64,000 nt of DNA from assembly GCA_028622995.1 (NCBI GenBank), contig JAJQJQ010000035.1, positions 2,046,001-2,110,000 of the forward strand, read 5' to 3'. The position numbers and the translations under genes are program-made. This document shows positions 28,369 through 38,554 of the stretch, in pieces. The notes under the pieces are model-generated. The model ran no database searches. It saw only the letters and a list, made by a program, of their open reading frames with translations, and was not told where the DNA came from. Within the stretch, counting starts at the first letter, position 1. Each line of letters opens with the position of its first letter. The DNA comes from Panagrolaimus kolymaensis. Lineage: Eukaryota > Nematoda > Chromadorea > Rhabditida > Panagrolaimidae.

Positions 28369-30029
28369 ATGGTTTTGGAAACCATACCTCGCACAACTTT
28401 TTATATTTGTTGTTCAGCATTTTCAAATATTGCAGCAATTTTTGAACTTTTATTAGTTATATTTTTTTCTTTTCATCAAATAATTAAACGTGATTCAGCT
28501 TATAATTCGGTTTATTATGTTTTATTGAATGTTGGATACACTATTTCGGTTTGGTGTACATTTGCATGGTTATTTTATGATTTATTTGGTCGCTTTTCAT
28601 ATGCCTTTCAATACATTGCATTTAGCAGTGATTGGTATTTTTTATTTTTTCTTGCATTTTGGAATTTTATTGTTGGTTTATATCGATGCACCGCTCTTGG
28701 ATTTTCATTAAAGCATGAAAGAGTGAGTTTTTTCTGGGGATTTAAGAAGAAAAAAATATATGTGAAAATCAATAAAGAAAAGGCTAAAATTTAAATGAAA
28801 TTCAAAAAAAGAATATGTTAAAATGTCAAACAAATAATGCAATTTGCAAAAAATTAGAAAGCGAGCATAATAATTTAAAAAATTAAGCAAAAGTTTATTT
28901 TATTCTGACATCATTATTCAGCGCTTAAAATGATTTTAAAATTATGTTTATTAGTGGTTTTTTTAAAAGAATTATATCGGTTCTAATACAAAATAAATAA
29001 AACACGCATATTTAGTTGTTCAATGGAATACGGTAAAAAGCCTCGTTGAATAAATTGAAAAAACCTTCAAAAAAAAATTCCTTCAAACTTTATCATAAAA
29101 ATTTTGCTTCAAGATTATTATTTTTGAGTATTAAAATTTTCTATAAAGGGACACTTATTTGTTTTTTATTCGATTTACTTTTGCGGGTTTTTTTTCTCAG
29201 TAGCACTTAAATGTATGACTTCCATTTTTTTGACCATTAGTTTTCCAAAAATACAAAACAAATGCTTTTTTTTTATATTTTCCTGCAAATAAAACATGAA
29301 AAGCCACCAAACAACAATGGCGAAGGAAAAAAAACAGAGTCACTGTGATTTCTAACTGTATGTATGTGTTTAAAAATAAATTATAAACGAAGTTTTGATT
29401 TGCTTCAGCGAAATTCATTCAAAACCCTAAATTTAACCATTATTACATTTTTTTTAAATATGTAATTTTTTAAGATTTGGTCTGGAATGCAAATTTATGC
29501 TATTATTATTGTTATTCTTTTTCCATTTGCAATTTTTGGCCATTCCTTTTCAAATTCATACTGCATCATAAATATTTATGATAATAGTGATGATTGTAAA
29601 GAATTTTCTGGAAATTTTTATACGTGGTTACTTTATGTTAATGTTCCATTGAGTTTTTTAACTGCGATCGCGATAATTCTTTCCGTCAATAAAATACGTT
29701 GTTTAACTCCAGGAAAATCACCCACGGGCAAAGTTGAGCGACGATTGATTCTTCAAACCATTTTAACTGTATGCTTTCAATTAATTTATTATATTCTTAT
29801 GACAGAAAATATAATTACCATCAAAATAAATAATATGGATTTAGTATTAAATTTAGCTATAATTTCGTTGGTTTTTGTTCATTATTCAAATATATTAGTT
29901 TTATTTATTGTTTGTCATAATTTGAGAAAAGAATTTTTAATTTTTTATGGTTTAAAATTTTTGGTTAAAAGACCTGATATTTCTAAAACCACTGTAATTG
30001 TGATGAAAAGTTCAACAAGAGTTACGTAA
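28369..30029 (+). CDS. Srv/Srg-like serpentine chemoreceptor (7TM GPCR), two exons
   Basis: Predicted nematode chemosensory G-protein-coupled receptor of the Srg superfamily, acting in the membrane of sensory neuron cilia (family knowledge). Exon 1 is 28369-28722 and exon 2 is 29475-30029, with a 752-bp phase-0 intron (donor GTGAGT, acceptor TTTTTTAAG). The joined protein has 302 residues, the usual length for the family. Hydrophobic segments lie at about 14-36, 47-70, 88-108, 123-140, 168-190, 208-228 and 240-266. The splice join recreates the TM3/loop signature RCTAL..LKHERIWSG at 106-122, typical of Srv/Srg. A VERR motif sits before TM6 and HNLRKEF follows TM7. No break is visible, so the gene looks intact. 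Assignment to Srv rather than another Srg-superfamily class is uncertain. The same-strand Srx gene follows about 1.2 kb downstream. Confidence 0.85.
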
Positions 30030-31196
30030 TCATTAATATTTGGAGGTTGTCATCGTTTTTGAATTTTAAAATTTCCTATGGCTAAAATTTTCTTCTTTGA
30101 TATGTATTTATTTATTTATTTTTATTGTATGTTGTTGCATAATTTGTAAAAAGTGTAAAATTATTTGTGTAAAAAAAAATAAAATAAATTTTATTTAACC
30201 AAAGTTATTTTAATTTTTACAGAGGAAAAGTACTAACGAACAAAAATATTCTCACATCAATAAAATTTTCGTTTGAACAAATAAGTTTTTTTTCAGTTTC
30301 AATAATTTTTAAAATAAAAATATGGGTGCAACAACGACTTTGCTTCAGTTACTTCCACTTCTAATTCCAATTCCATTTATATAGAAGTGAATGGACGGGT
30401 TTCATAAGAAGTGATTGAAATCCATTTACTTCAACATTCATTAAAAAAATTATAATTTTTAATATAAAATACACTAATTTGCCATTTATTTTTTTAAACA
30501 TTTAATTTAATTTTTTTAAGGATTTTCGAATAAAAATGGAAGTTTATTAACAGAAATTTGTGGGACTTGCAAGTTATTAACGGAAGTGATGGAATAATTG
30601 GATGGAAAATCAAGAGTTGGAAGTTAATGAAAGTTAAAAATTCGGAAGTTTGCATTCTCATCTTTGCTTCGAAAATTTGAAAAATTTTAACATTAAAAAA
30701 AATGGTAAAGGTATTTAATTCTTTTTCTTCATAAACGTCAGCTACATCCTTAAGTTTATTCTCCATTTTATATTAAACCTAAAGTTGAATTTATTTTATA
30801 GCAGTGAAAATGAAGTTTAAATAAAATTTTCTCATACACTTTTTCATATTTTCTCAAAATTACTTATTATTTTTCTTTTCAAATACAAAAAAATAAATAA
30901 GAATGTTCAACGACGATGAAATAAGAAAAATACAATATTTTTTCTTAGAATAAATTTCCTGCTATTAGCAAAGTAAAATAATATATAAAGACAAAGTATT
31001 TTATTTTGGGATGTTTGCTAAAACTGAAAATTAAAATTTTTTTTATAAAAGAAAATAATATTTAATTTCACTTGCAATTAATTACTGCTGCGGCAACCAT
31101 CGTAATTATATAAATTTTTTTATTTGCTATTATTTTTATTTTTTATTTTATTTTATTAATGACTTCGCCAGTTTGAAAGGAATAAAATCATAAATA
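30030..31196. other. Intergenic region between the two + strand receptors
   Basis: Holds the 3' UTR of the Srv/Srg-like gene and the upstream region of the Srx gene. At 30340-30660 there are many scattered AGAAGTG/GGAAGT words and their complements (for example ACTTCCACTTCT near 30350 and GGAAGTGATGG near 30580). These suggest a decayed inverted-repeat element, too diverged to bound. I see no supported gene. Confidence 0.45.
30178..30188 (+). promoter_or_regulatory. Tandem AATAAA polyadenylation signals for the Srv/Srg-like gene
   Basis: Two overlapping-register AATAAA hexamers (30178-30183 and 30183-30188) lie about 150 nt after the stop codon. They are the first good signals downstream and are a plausible 3'-end determinant; in such AT-rich DNA chance occurrence is common. 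Confidence 0.45.
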
Positions 31197-34191
31197 ATGA
31201 GTGCTTCAAATTTGAATGAAACAGATGTTTTTTATTTTGGTAATAAAATTATGCTAAATAAAGTTATGATACCGGAGGATACAGAATTATTACATAATGA
31301 TATTTTAGCTGCTTCATTGATATTTGTGGTAATTTAGTTTAGAGTAATAAAAAAAAGTGTGATAAACACTAAAAAAGGCTAAAAAAATTTTTTCTGTTGG
31401 ACCAAAATTTTTGGAAAATTAATTTTAGGTTTAGGCTTAAAAATTTTTTTAAACTTTAATCTTTTATTTTAAGGCATATGGAATTCCAAATTTAAATTTT
31501 TTTCGCTTTTTAGAATAATTTTTATAACTTTTTTAAATAAACATTATTCCTTTTTTTGTTCTTTAGATTTCGCCCAACTTTTTAAGTCTTCGTTTTTTTT
31601 TTCAGATCGGAGTCTGTGGTTTAATCGCAAATTTTATTTCTCTTCGAATTATTTTCAAAGTCCCAGCTCTTCATAATTGTTTTGGATATTTATGTTTCAT
31701 TCATGCCCTTGGTGAAGCAGGTGTATTAGCTATATTTGTTTTTTGGGCCACTTCCATGTCTCTTATGTAAGTTTTTTTTGCACTTTAAAAAATACTGTAA
31801 AATCAAAAGATTATAAACTTGTTATAATTTTTTTTTGAGAAAATACAACCATGTTAATCAAAAAAAATTGTAGGGATTACGTTTTTGAGTTTTTATTACG
31901 TAAAAAGTGTGGGAAAGTAGCAATCAATTTTTGGATATATTTCTTATAACTAAAAACAGATCTTTGAAATTGAGAAGAATAATAACTAATTGTCATCAAT
32001 TTTTTTAATAAATTATAAATTGCAAACTTTCAAAAAAAACTGTGCATAAAAACACTTTTTTTCTGTTGTAAGATGCTTTCGAAAATTTCAATAAAACTTA
32101 TGCTTCAAAAATAAGGAAAAAATTATATTTATAAAAAAAACGCACTTAAAATTTAAAGCAATTAAAGGCTTAAAAATAAAGTTTTGTGTTTTACTTGCTT
32201 GTGTATTGAAGGTTTTGGCGTAGGTTAAAAAAAATGCATTTAAATATTTACAGTAAAAATTTTAGAACTCAGAAATCAAAAAAAAAATTTCGATGTTCAA
32301 GCATTTCTTTTTATTATTTAAAATTTATTTTGCTAAACTTGATGAAAAAAATTTAATTGATCAAGTTTTAGTAAAACCGATATATCCCATAGTTATCTTG
32401 GAATAAAATTTGGTCAACTCATCCTTATTTTTTATTTTATCACTCTTTATGCTCAATTATTAAAAGCTATAAATCGTTTATTTGCAATTGGAAGTCCAAT
32501 ATATTATCGAATAATATTTAAAGATAAAAATGCAAAATATTTTGTTTCCATTGTTATTTTTATTTCTTTATTCCATGGAATTATTTATTTTTTTGGTAAG
32601 TCATTTTTTTGAAAGCTTTAACCCGAAAGTTTTGATTTGAAAAATTAAAGCCAAATTTTTTTATCCGCGTTCAAAGAAAATATAACTAAAGAGTAAGAAA
32701 TTACTTTTTAGATGGATGTGATTTTTATTTTAATGCTTATACCCTTGTTTGGACATTTGAATCCTCACCCTGTGGAAAAGTGATATCATTTTATATTGAT
32801 TTTATTTATGGTTGCTCATTTATGTTATTTTTTATTCTCATTGATGTATGCACACTTTTTGTTGTACAAAAACATCGAAAAGCTTTAGGTTTGTCTAATT
32901 TGAAAAACTTAGATGGGGTAAAAAAGTATATGGGTTTTAGATCAAAATTCTGCCACAAAACAGCGAAAAGAAATACGATTTTTGGTACTTCTTCGGTATA
33001 AGCACCCCGGGTTCTGGTTCTTTAAGAATCTTTTTGGGTTCTGGATCTTTTACATTATTTATAGGATCTGGATCTTTAAGAATCTTCGTAGGATCTGGAT
33101 CTTTTAGATTATTTATAGGTTCTGGATCTTTAATAACCTTTAAGGGTTCTGGATCATTAAGATCCTTTATAGGTTCCTGGATCCTTTATAGGTTCCTGGA
33201 TCCTTTATAGGTTCTGGATCTCTAAGAAACCTTTTGGGTTCTGGATCTTTAATATTATTTATAGGATCTGGATCTTTAAGAATCTTTTATAGGATCTGGA
33301 TCTTAAAGAATCCTTTTGGGATCTGAATCTTTAGGATCCTTTTTAGGTTATGGATCTTTATTTAAAGGATCTGGATCATAAAGATTCTCAAAGGATCTGG
33401 ATCTTAACTTTGAAGGATCTGGATCATTAGGATCCTTTTTGGGATCTGGATCTTTTAGAATGGGTTCTGGATCTTTAAGAATCTCTTTGGGTTCTGGATC
33501 TTTATTTAATGGATCTGGATCTTAAAGATTCTCAAAGGATCTGGATCTTAACTTTAAAGGATCTGGATCTTTAAGATTCTTTTTAGGATCTAGATCATTA
33601 GGATCCTTTTTGGGATCTGGATCTTTTAGAATGCATTCTGGATCTTTAATATTATTTATAGGATCTGGATCTAAAAGATTCTTAAAGAACCAGAACCCGG
33701 GGTGCTTATACCGAAGAAGTGCCCGATTTTTTATTCAGGTAAAAAAATATTATTTTAAAAAAGTTGTTATTTTTGAAACTTTTTTTACATTGTGTTCCAC
33801 GAATTCTTTTTTCTCATTTTTTGGATATATTTATTTTCCACTTAAGTGAATTTGAACTTTTTAGACATGCCTTACATCAATTTTGTATACTCTCATGCTT
33901 GCATCATTTCATATTGTTTCAACTTTTAATAGCAATAAATGGCATGTTTTTCTTTCCACAAGCATCGCATGGGAATTTTGTCATACACTCGATGCGTAAG
34001 TTTAAATTTATCTTTAGACTTTAGCCGCCAACAATATTAAACTATTTTTTAGTTTGATAGTTATTGGATTTAATGCAAAACTTCAAAGAAATTCTTCAAA
34101 TACCAGTGCTGTGATATCAATTAGCACCAAAACAATTAAAAAGCCGCCTTCAACTCAAAGAAATCAACCTAAAATTCTGGTAACTGGTTAA
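31197..34191 (+). pseudogene. Srx-family serpentine chemoreceptor, seven exons, disrupted in exon 5 by a transposon
   Basis: Nematode 7TM chemoreceptor of class Srx. Exons are 31197-31328, 31606-31766, 32372-32595, 32712-32888, 32941-33738, 33865-33995 and 34053-34191, with GT-AG introns and matching phases (0, 2, 1, 1, 0, 2). Intron 4 is only 52 bp. Family marks include NCFGYL in TM2 (68-73), YLGIKFGQL (106-114), INRLFAI..PIYY (131-143), a Cys-rich second loop (C175, C193), the TM5 region ending near 223, QRKEIRFFIQTCL (239-251), IAWEFCHTLD (282-291) and GFNAKL (297-302). Exon 5 carries a 740-bp inverted-repeat element at 32984-33723 with a duplicated 8-bp target. Read as it stands, the frame runs into the element and stops after about 40 codons, losing TM6-TM7. 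Without the insertion and one target copy the coding length is 1014 bp (337 residues), fully open. No other lesion is seen, so inactivation is recent or allelic. Confidence 0.85.
32984..33723. mobile_element. Non-autonomous inverted-repeat element, copy 2 (740 bp), inside Srx exon 5
   Basis: Terminal inverted repeats of about 51 bp with one mismatch; the ends read GGTACTTCTTCGG and, reversed, GGCACTTCTTCGG. It is flanked by a perfect 8-bp direct repeat CGATTTTT at 32976-32983 and 33724-33731. The interior is almost wholly GATCTGGATC-type minisatellite, including a short 19-bp-period run (about 33160-33220, GATCCTTTATAGG words). The first seven terminal bases match copy 1, and the interior repeat is the reverse complement of copy 1's, so both belong to one family although their subterminal sequences differ. 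No transposase is present. The interior translates to GSGSL-like runs, which I treat as artefacts. Confidence 0.88.
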
Positions 34192-34617
34192 AACGATTCA
34201 CAATTAAATCTATGTTTTCTTCTTGTTTTCTTGTAATAATTTTATTAATGAATTTATATTTTTTTTTTATTTATTTCCTTTTTTTGTTTAGCATATTTTG
34301 AAAGCAAAAAACACTTGTTTATTTTTGGCTTCACGCGATAAAAAAAGTCCTTTTTGAAATTATATTTTATTTTTAAAATTTTTTTTATTGAAATCAAATA
34401 AAAAATTAATGATTTTCAAAAAGTTTTCTCCACAGTTTAAAACAAACAAAAAAATTGATTTAAAGAAAAGGAAAAAAAACAAGAGCACAAAGTCATAGAA
34501 ATTAAAAGCACTTCAAAGTGGAAATCATTAAAGTCAAAATATAAAAATTTAAAAGTAAAGCAAAGTTACAAAAAAAAAAGTTCGTGTCCCAAAGTAAGAA
34601 AATTAATTTTAAAAGTA
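34192..34617. other. Convergent intergenic spacer
   Basis: Lies between the + strand Srx gene and the - strand receptor remnant. It is AT-rich, with a possible + strand AATAAA near 34397 for the Srx transcript. I see no coding signal. Confidence 0.5.
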
Positions 34618-35150
34618 TTATTCAAAAGGCGAACCAAGTAATTTGTCAATTTTGGAATTGCAATTTTTAGCGTCAAACATTAAAGAGTCATATAATTCAA
34701 AAATTCCCAAAGTCAGAATATAAGAAAAAACAAAATAATCGACATAAGTAATTTTGCGAAATTGTTTGAAAAGGCATAAGAAAATTCGAAAAATAACACA
34801 AAAAGTTGCAGCTCCTTCAAAAACAGATTTAATGAAAGCGGGTTGAATGTAATAAAATTCCTTTCGAATGGAATATTGTTGATCCAAAGTTTCAGCAATT
34901 TTTTGAATCTTTTTAGTATAAACTTTTAAAGCAAATAAAAAATTTTCTGGAAAATCAGCTTTTTTAGGCATATCATCTTTGATTCGCTAAAAAAAATTTA
35001 GTTATTGATTATTCAGTTTTGAAATCCATTTTTAAAATGAATATCAAAAATTTTTTAGATTGATTGATTATTTTTCCTTCATGTTTTTATTTTTACATCT
35101 CAAACCTTGTAAGTTGGCTCCCGGACTTTTAAGTTTAAAAGCTTCGCCAT
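34618..35150 (-). pseudogene. Probable Sra/Srab-type chemoreceptor, C-terminal half only
   Basis: Two - strand exons, 35150-35106 and 34986-34618, separated by a 119-bp GT-AG intron, give a 137-residue frame. Residues 33-58 (FALKVYTKKI... LDQQYSIRKE) resemble the third intracellular loop of Sra-superfamily receptors, where LSxRYQxxEN is the family motif. Hydrophobic segments at about 68-89 and 94-115 would be TM6 and TM7. TM1-TM3 and TM5 are not found nearby. A stop codon lies five codons upstream of the chosen ATG in the same frame, so the exon cannot simply be extended. The exon at 35444-35641 may belong to the same ancestral gene. I call it a remnant; an intact gene using exons I cannot recognise is the alternative. 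The family link rests on one motif and on topology. Confidence 0.45.
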
Positions 35151-35251
35151 CGAAAATTTTTCTTATCTTGCTTCTCTGTTTTGGAAAATCCTTTTTTTTA
35201 ATTTTTTATTTCTAAAAATTTTTTTAAGCGACAAATAAGGAACAAAAAAAA

Positions 35252-35416
35252 ATGGATGGATTTTTAATAATTCCTGCTACAGCTTTTTGTGATAGTGTCT
35301 ATGAGAATTTTGTTGATGACCCTTACCGCTTTTTAGCAACCCAAATTCCTTGTATCAAAAATTTAGTTTTAAAATTTATGAGAACATTCCTCATATTGAT
35401 TTTTTTAGTTTGGTAA
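35252..35416 (+). CDS. Short open frame, 54 residues, unclear
   Basis: The frame opens MDGFLIIPAT and ends with a hydrophobic FLILIFLVW stretch before TAA. Codon choice is less biased to A/T runs than its surroundings, and it lies opposite the gap between two - strand exons. A GGTAAAA donor-like site overlaps the stop, so it could be one exon of something longer. I do not recognise it and chance is quite possible. Confidence 0.2.
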   Translation: MDGFLIIPATAFCDSVYENFVDDPYRFLATQIPCIKNLVLKFMRTFLILIFLVW

Positions 35417-35443
35417 AATAAATCACAAAAAAAAATTGCTAAC

Positions 35444-35641
35444 CTTTGACAATGCAGCGAAATGAGAATAACATCTTTCATATAAAAGATTATTAGGAGG
35501 TGTTGATTCTTTAGCGTTAAGAAAATTAATCATTGGAACAGTAAAATAAGCGAGACAAATTGCAACAAAAAGAATTATAAGTGAATCACGAGTTTTACCA
35601 AGAAATTGTTTAATTTCAGCGATTAGAGCTACGTCAACCAT
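35444..35641 (-). CDS. Coding exon with one membrane segment, possibly part of the Sra/Srab-like remnant
   Basis: A clean ATG (35641) opens a 66-codon exon ending at a GTTAGC donor (phase 0). It begins MVDVALIAEI and has a hydrophobic segment at about 20-40 (SLIILFVAICLAYF), followed by a loop with one Cys at 57. That pattern would fit the second intracellular loop, TM4 and second extracellular loop of a serpentine receptor. No downstream exon joins it in phase to the 35150-35106 exon, so the gene is either broken or my exon calls miss a piece. Family assignment is an inference from location and topology. Confidence 0.35.
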
Positions 35642-36700
35642 TTTTGAAGGAAAAAAAAATAAATAACAGACAAATGTGATCGTCGAAAAAAATATAAGAA
35701 AAATGGCGAAAAATAAAAAAAACCTTTCAGCCTAAAAATAGTTAGTTTATCGCTCGATCGACCAAAGACTTGAAAAAAATAGAGATAGCTTTCGAAAAGG
35801 AAGAAAAGTGGCGTTTTTGTTTTCCTTTTTTTGGTTGGATGTTTTTTTTCTTCCAATCTCTGCGACCTTTACTTTGTTTATAACATTGCGAAAATAAAGG
35901 TGTTGAAAAAAAACATACGCATTTATTCTTCTTCTTTTTGTTGCTATCAATGGTTTGAAGTTTATTCGGTTAAAATGATATAAAAAAAGAAAACCAAATA
36001 GCAAACAAATGAGTGAAAATTAGTTTCTTTTTATTTTTGAAAATTTTTTGAAACAAATTTTAAATAAAAACAAAAGAAAATATTGTCAAAATTGTTAAGG
36101 TCTTATTATTAGACCCTAACAAAATGAAAGGAAAAATAGCAAACAAACAAATGAGTCCAAATAATTTTTACTATTTTTTACGAAACTAGAATTTTTTCAA
36201 ACAACTTTTAATTGAAGTTCCTTGTCATTTTTTCGCAAAAACTCGAAAAGCCATTCTATTTAAATGGTAGTATCACCTATATGCATTTTTGAATCAATAA
36301 TGCCTTTGTAAAATCATTAAATAATTTTTTCTACGTTTTTGGATAGATTTTGGAATTTTTACAGGTATTTATGATATACTTGTACATATACCTCATATTG
36401 GTGTACCATCTTCGTGTTGGAGGGAGATATACGTATTTCTTAAAATTTTTTTGTTTTTTTGGTTCATCCTCACTTGTCCCAAAATTTTCGCGTATCACGC
36501 GAAAAATATTTCACTTGTCCCAAATTTGGCGAATTGCACACCATGCCAAGCTGAATTTTTTTTATCAAAGAAAAGACTTGAATTTTGTACAAGCTTCTAT
36601 GATAATTAACATAAAACCTTTAAATTAACAAAAAAAAATAGGTTAATGCAGTATTTATATATTGTTTATACCTTGCCCTGGAAAAAGAAGAATTTAAATA
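35642..36700. other. Non-coding spacer with short repeats
   Basis: No supported gene. An imperfect direct repeat AAATAGCAAAC...AAATGAGT occurs at about 35997-36014 and again at about 36135-36156. Between them is a 10-bp inverted repeat with one mismatch (GTTAAGGTCT / AGACCCTAAC, 36094-36120). At about 36480-36530 the phrase CTTGTCCCAAA occurs twice around a TTTTCGCG / CGCGAAAA hairpin. These look like traces of small mobile elements. Confidence 0.5.
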
Positions 36701-37251
36701 AGATTAGTGCACAATATTACTTTGTAAAAAAGGACAAGGCTGTTCAGGAAAAAAAACTGTAGACGGCGGAAGAGATTTAATTTTAATTGATTTGGCTTTT
36801 AGACGGCTAATGAGATTAAATTTCTTATTAATTTCAATAAATTATTTTATATGTTACACTGAAACAAACAGCCGCACCGTCTTCGATTCTTATTACCCCA
36901 TTTCTTTATCAAATATTTATTATTAAAAATTATACTTTTATAAAATTAAATATGAAAAAAAAATATGGAAAGATTCAAAATTTTGTTTTATTTTTGATTA
37001 GATAAAATGAAAAGCCCAACACGTATGTATAGTCGGCAAGGTTTTTATTTTTCAAATGTTAAAAATGGAAGACGGTGCGGCTGTTTGTTTCAGTGTAACA
37101 TATAAAATAATTTATTGAAATTAATAAGAAATTTAATCTCATTAGCCGTCTAAAAGCCAAATCAATTAAAATTAAATCTCTTCCGCCGTCTACAGTTTTT
37201 TTTCCTGAACAGCCTTGTCCTTTTTTACAAAGTAATATTGTGCACTAATCT
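36701..37251. repeat. Perfect 184-bp inverted repeat with a 183-bp loop (fold-back element)
   Basis: The left arm 36701-36884 and right arm 37068-37251 are exact reverse complements over all 184 bases by my reading; the loop is 36885-37067. The arms contain recurring GCCGTCT/AGACGGC words, and another GCCGTCT occurs just outside the right arm. No protein frame is present and I found no convincing target duplication at the ends. The absence of mismatches means the arms are young or kept identical by conversion. A transcript would form a long dsRNA hairpin. It may be a fold-back transposon, or a palindrome made by inverted duplication. Confidence 0.92.
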
Positions 37252-37870
37252 CTTGAGCCGTCTGCAACAATAATTATAATACTAGAAGCTGTGCTGGCAT
37301 CCGGTCGGCGATCTTACGTGCTTTTTTGAAAAATACAAAATTGACCATTATTTTATGGTACCGTACAAAAAGCAAAAGTTGTTTAATAGCAGCAAAATCA
37401 GGTTTTTGCAGATTTTTTATATATATGCAAATTACAAAAATCATTTCAACGCGCTTTGAAAAGAAATTTTAGCTTCATTTACATTTTTGCAAATTGTTTT
37501 GGTACATTTTCTATTTTACTCCAAAAGATAACAAGAAAAGATATAAAAAAAATTGTTAAAATCATACGCTTTCATTTCATAATTAAGCAACGTAATAATC
37601 TCAAAAAATAAAATTTATGTAAATTTTCAAAAATTTGAATATTTTTTATGGCAAAAATATTTTTGAATATCAATAAATGTAATTTAAAAAATTACCCAAT
37701 CATTTTATAGTTAAATGGCTTCAAAATTAATTTTTTATTTAAATTTATGAATATTTCGCTAAAAATTTTCATAATTTATTTTATGAAAACATTTTTTTTA
37801 AATCATAATAAATTATTTAAATACTATTGCCATTTATTAATTAAAAAAAACTTTCATTAAAAAATAAAAA

Positions 37871-37940
37871 AAGTGATTCGAACTTATGACTTCACTATCA
37901 TAAAATCCCCGCCTTAGACGCCTACACCACACAAACAACA
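37871..37940 (-). other. tRNA-like sequence (class II-like pseudogene or SINE head)
   Basis: Read on the - strand there is a B-box-like AAGTTCGAATC followed by ACT and a T run (Pol III terminator-like), and upstream a D-arm-like GGCGTCTAAGGCG as in Leu/Ser tRNAs. The spacing suits a tRNA with a variable arm. The anticodon stem (around GGGGATTTTATGATA) does not pair well and the acceptor stem does not close. A functional tRNA is therefore unlikely; a decayed tRNA or tRNA-derived SINE is more plausible. Confidence 0.35.
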
Positions 37941-38097
37941 TACGATACGAAACCTAAGCTAATGATATTTTTACTCTAAATCAGAATATTTAAATTTCCA
38001 TAGCGGCATATATCTATTTTTATGTGGTGTTTTTTAATGTTAGCTTACTCATAGAGGTAATTGAGGGTGGAGAAAACGATTTTTATAGCCAAAATAT

Positions 38098-38345
38098 GGG
38101 GTAACTATGCTTAATCGCTCAGCGGGACACTCCGGGCCGACTCGAAACTCCGGTTTGAGTGAAATATGATATCGAGCCCTCTATTTTTTTTAGAAATTCG
38201 TAAATGCGACGAAAAATTGACCCTAGAGAGCCCTCTAATACCAACAAAATTACGCGAAATAAAAAAAATCATAAATTTCGGTTAGCAGATCGGGCGTTCT
38301 CATTGCTAAAACAGCCGCACCCCGAGCGAAGCGAGGGGTGCGGCG
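38098..38345. other. GC-rich block with strong hairpin, probable transposon relic
   Basis: It stands out from its AT-rich surroundings. GAGCCCTCTA occurs twice (about 38174 and 38229). At its right end GCCGCACCCC (38314-38323) pairs perfectly with GGGGTGCGGC (38335-38344) around an 11-base loop. The 13-mer AAACAGCCGCACC (38309-38321) also occurs at the inner edge of the 184-bp inverted repeat (36866-36878), which suggests related elements. There is no reading frame of note. Confidence 0.5.
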
Positions 38346-38554
38346 GGATTTACGAAATGGAAAATTTATTTTTTTAATTTTTACAAATAAGCTATCATTT
38401 AAAAATTTCAGCATTGAAGCACAGTAAATGCTTAATTAAATTTTTATTTTATTCATTAAAATTTCTAACTAAAACATGGTTCATTTAACTACTAAAAATG
38501 AAAGTTTGCGGAAAAAAACCGGATAAAAACATTCTAGAATTATTATGCTTGAAA
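38346..38554. other. 3' flank of the 38555-39589 gene
   Basis: AT-rich. On the - strand AATAAA-type signals occur near 38443-38453, about 100 nt beyond the stop codon of the gene, and are the likely polyadenylation signals. Confidence 0.4.

Noticed and set aside
28708..28890. Frames antisense to or in the intron of the Srv/Srg-like gene (also 28529-28711 and 29197-29418)
   Set aside because: Shadows of the receptor exon or unsupported AT-rich intron frames.
30494..30766. 90-codon - strand frame
   Set aside because: Low-complexity AT-rich translation without motifs, lying in a region of decayed short repeats.
32889..33001. Straight reading of Srx exon 4 through to the stop at about 33001
   Set aside because: A 52-bp GT-AG intron (32889-32940) brings the conserved KEIRFF motif into frame; the unspliced reading loses it.
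32984..33723. The element acting as a clean new intron (introner)
   Set aside because: Its ends do not offer splice sites that keep the frame; the plausible GT/AG pair leaves a shifted frame. Transcript data could reopen this.
36350..36628. 92-codon + strand frame
   Set aside because: No domain or splice support, and it covers repeated CTTGTCCCAAA words and a hairpin.
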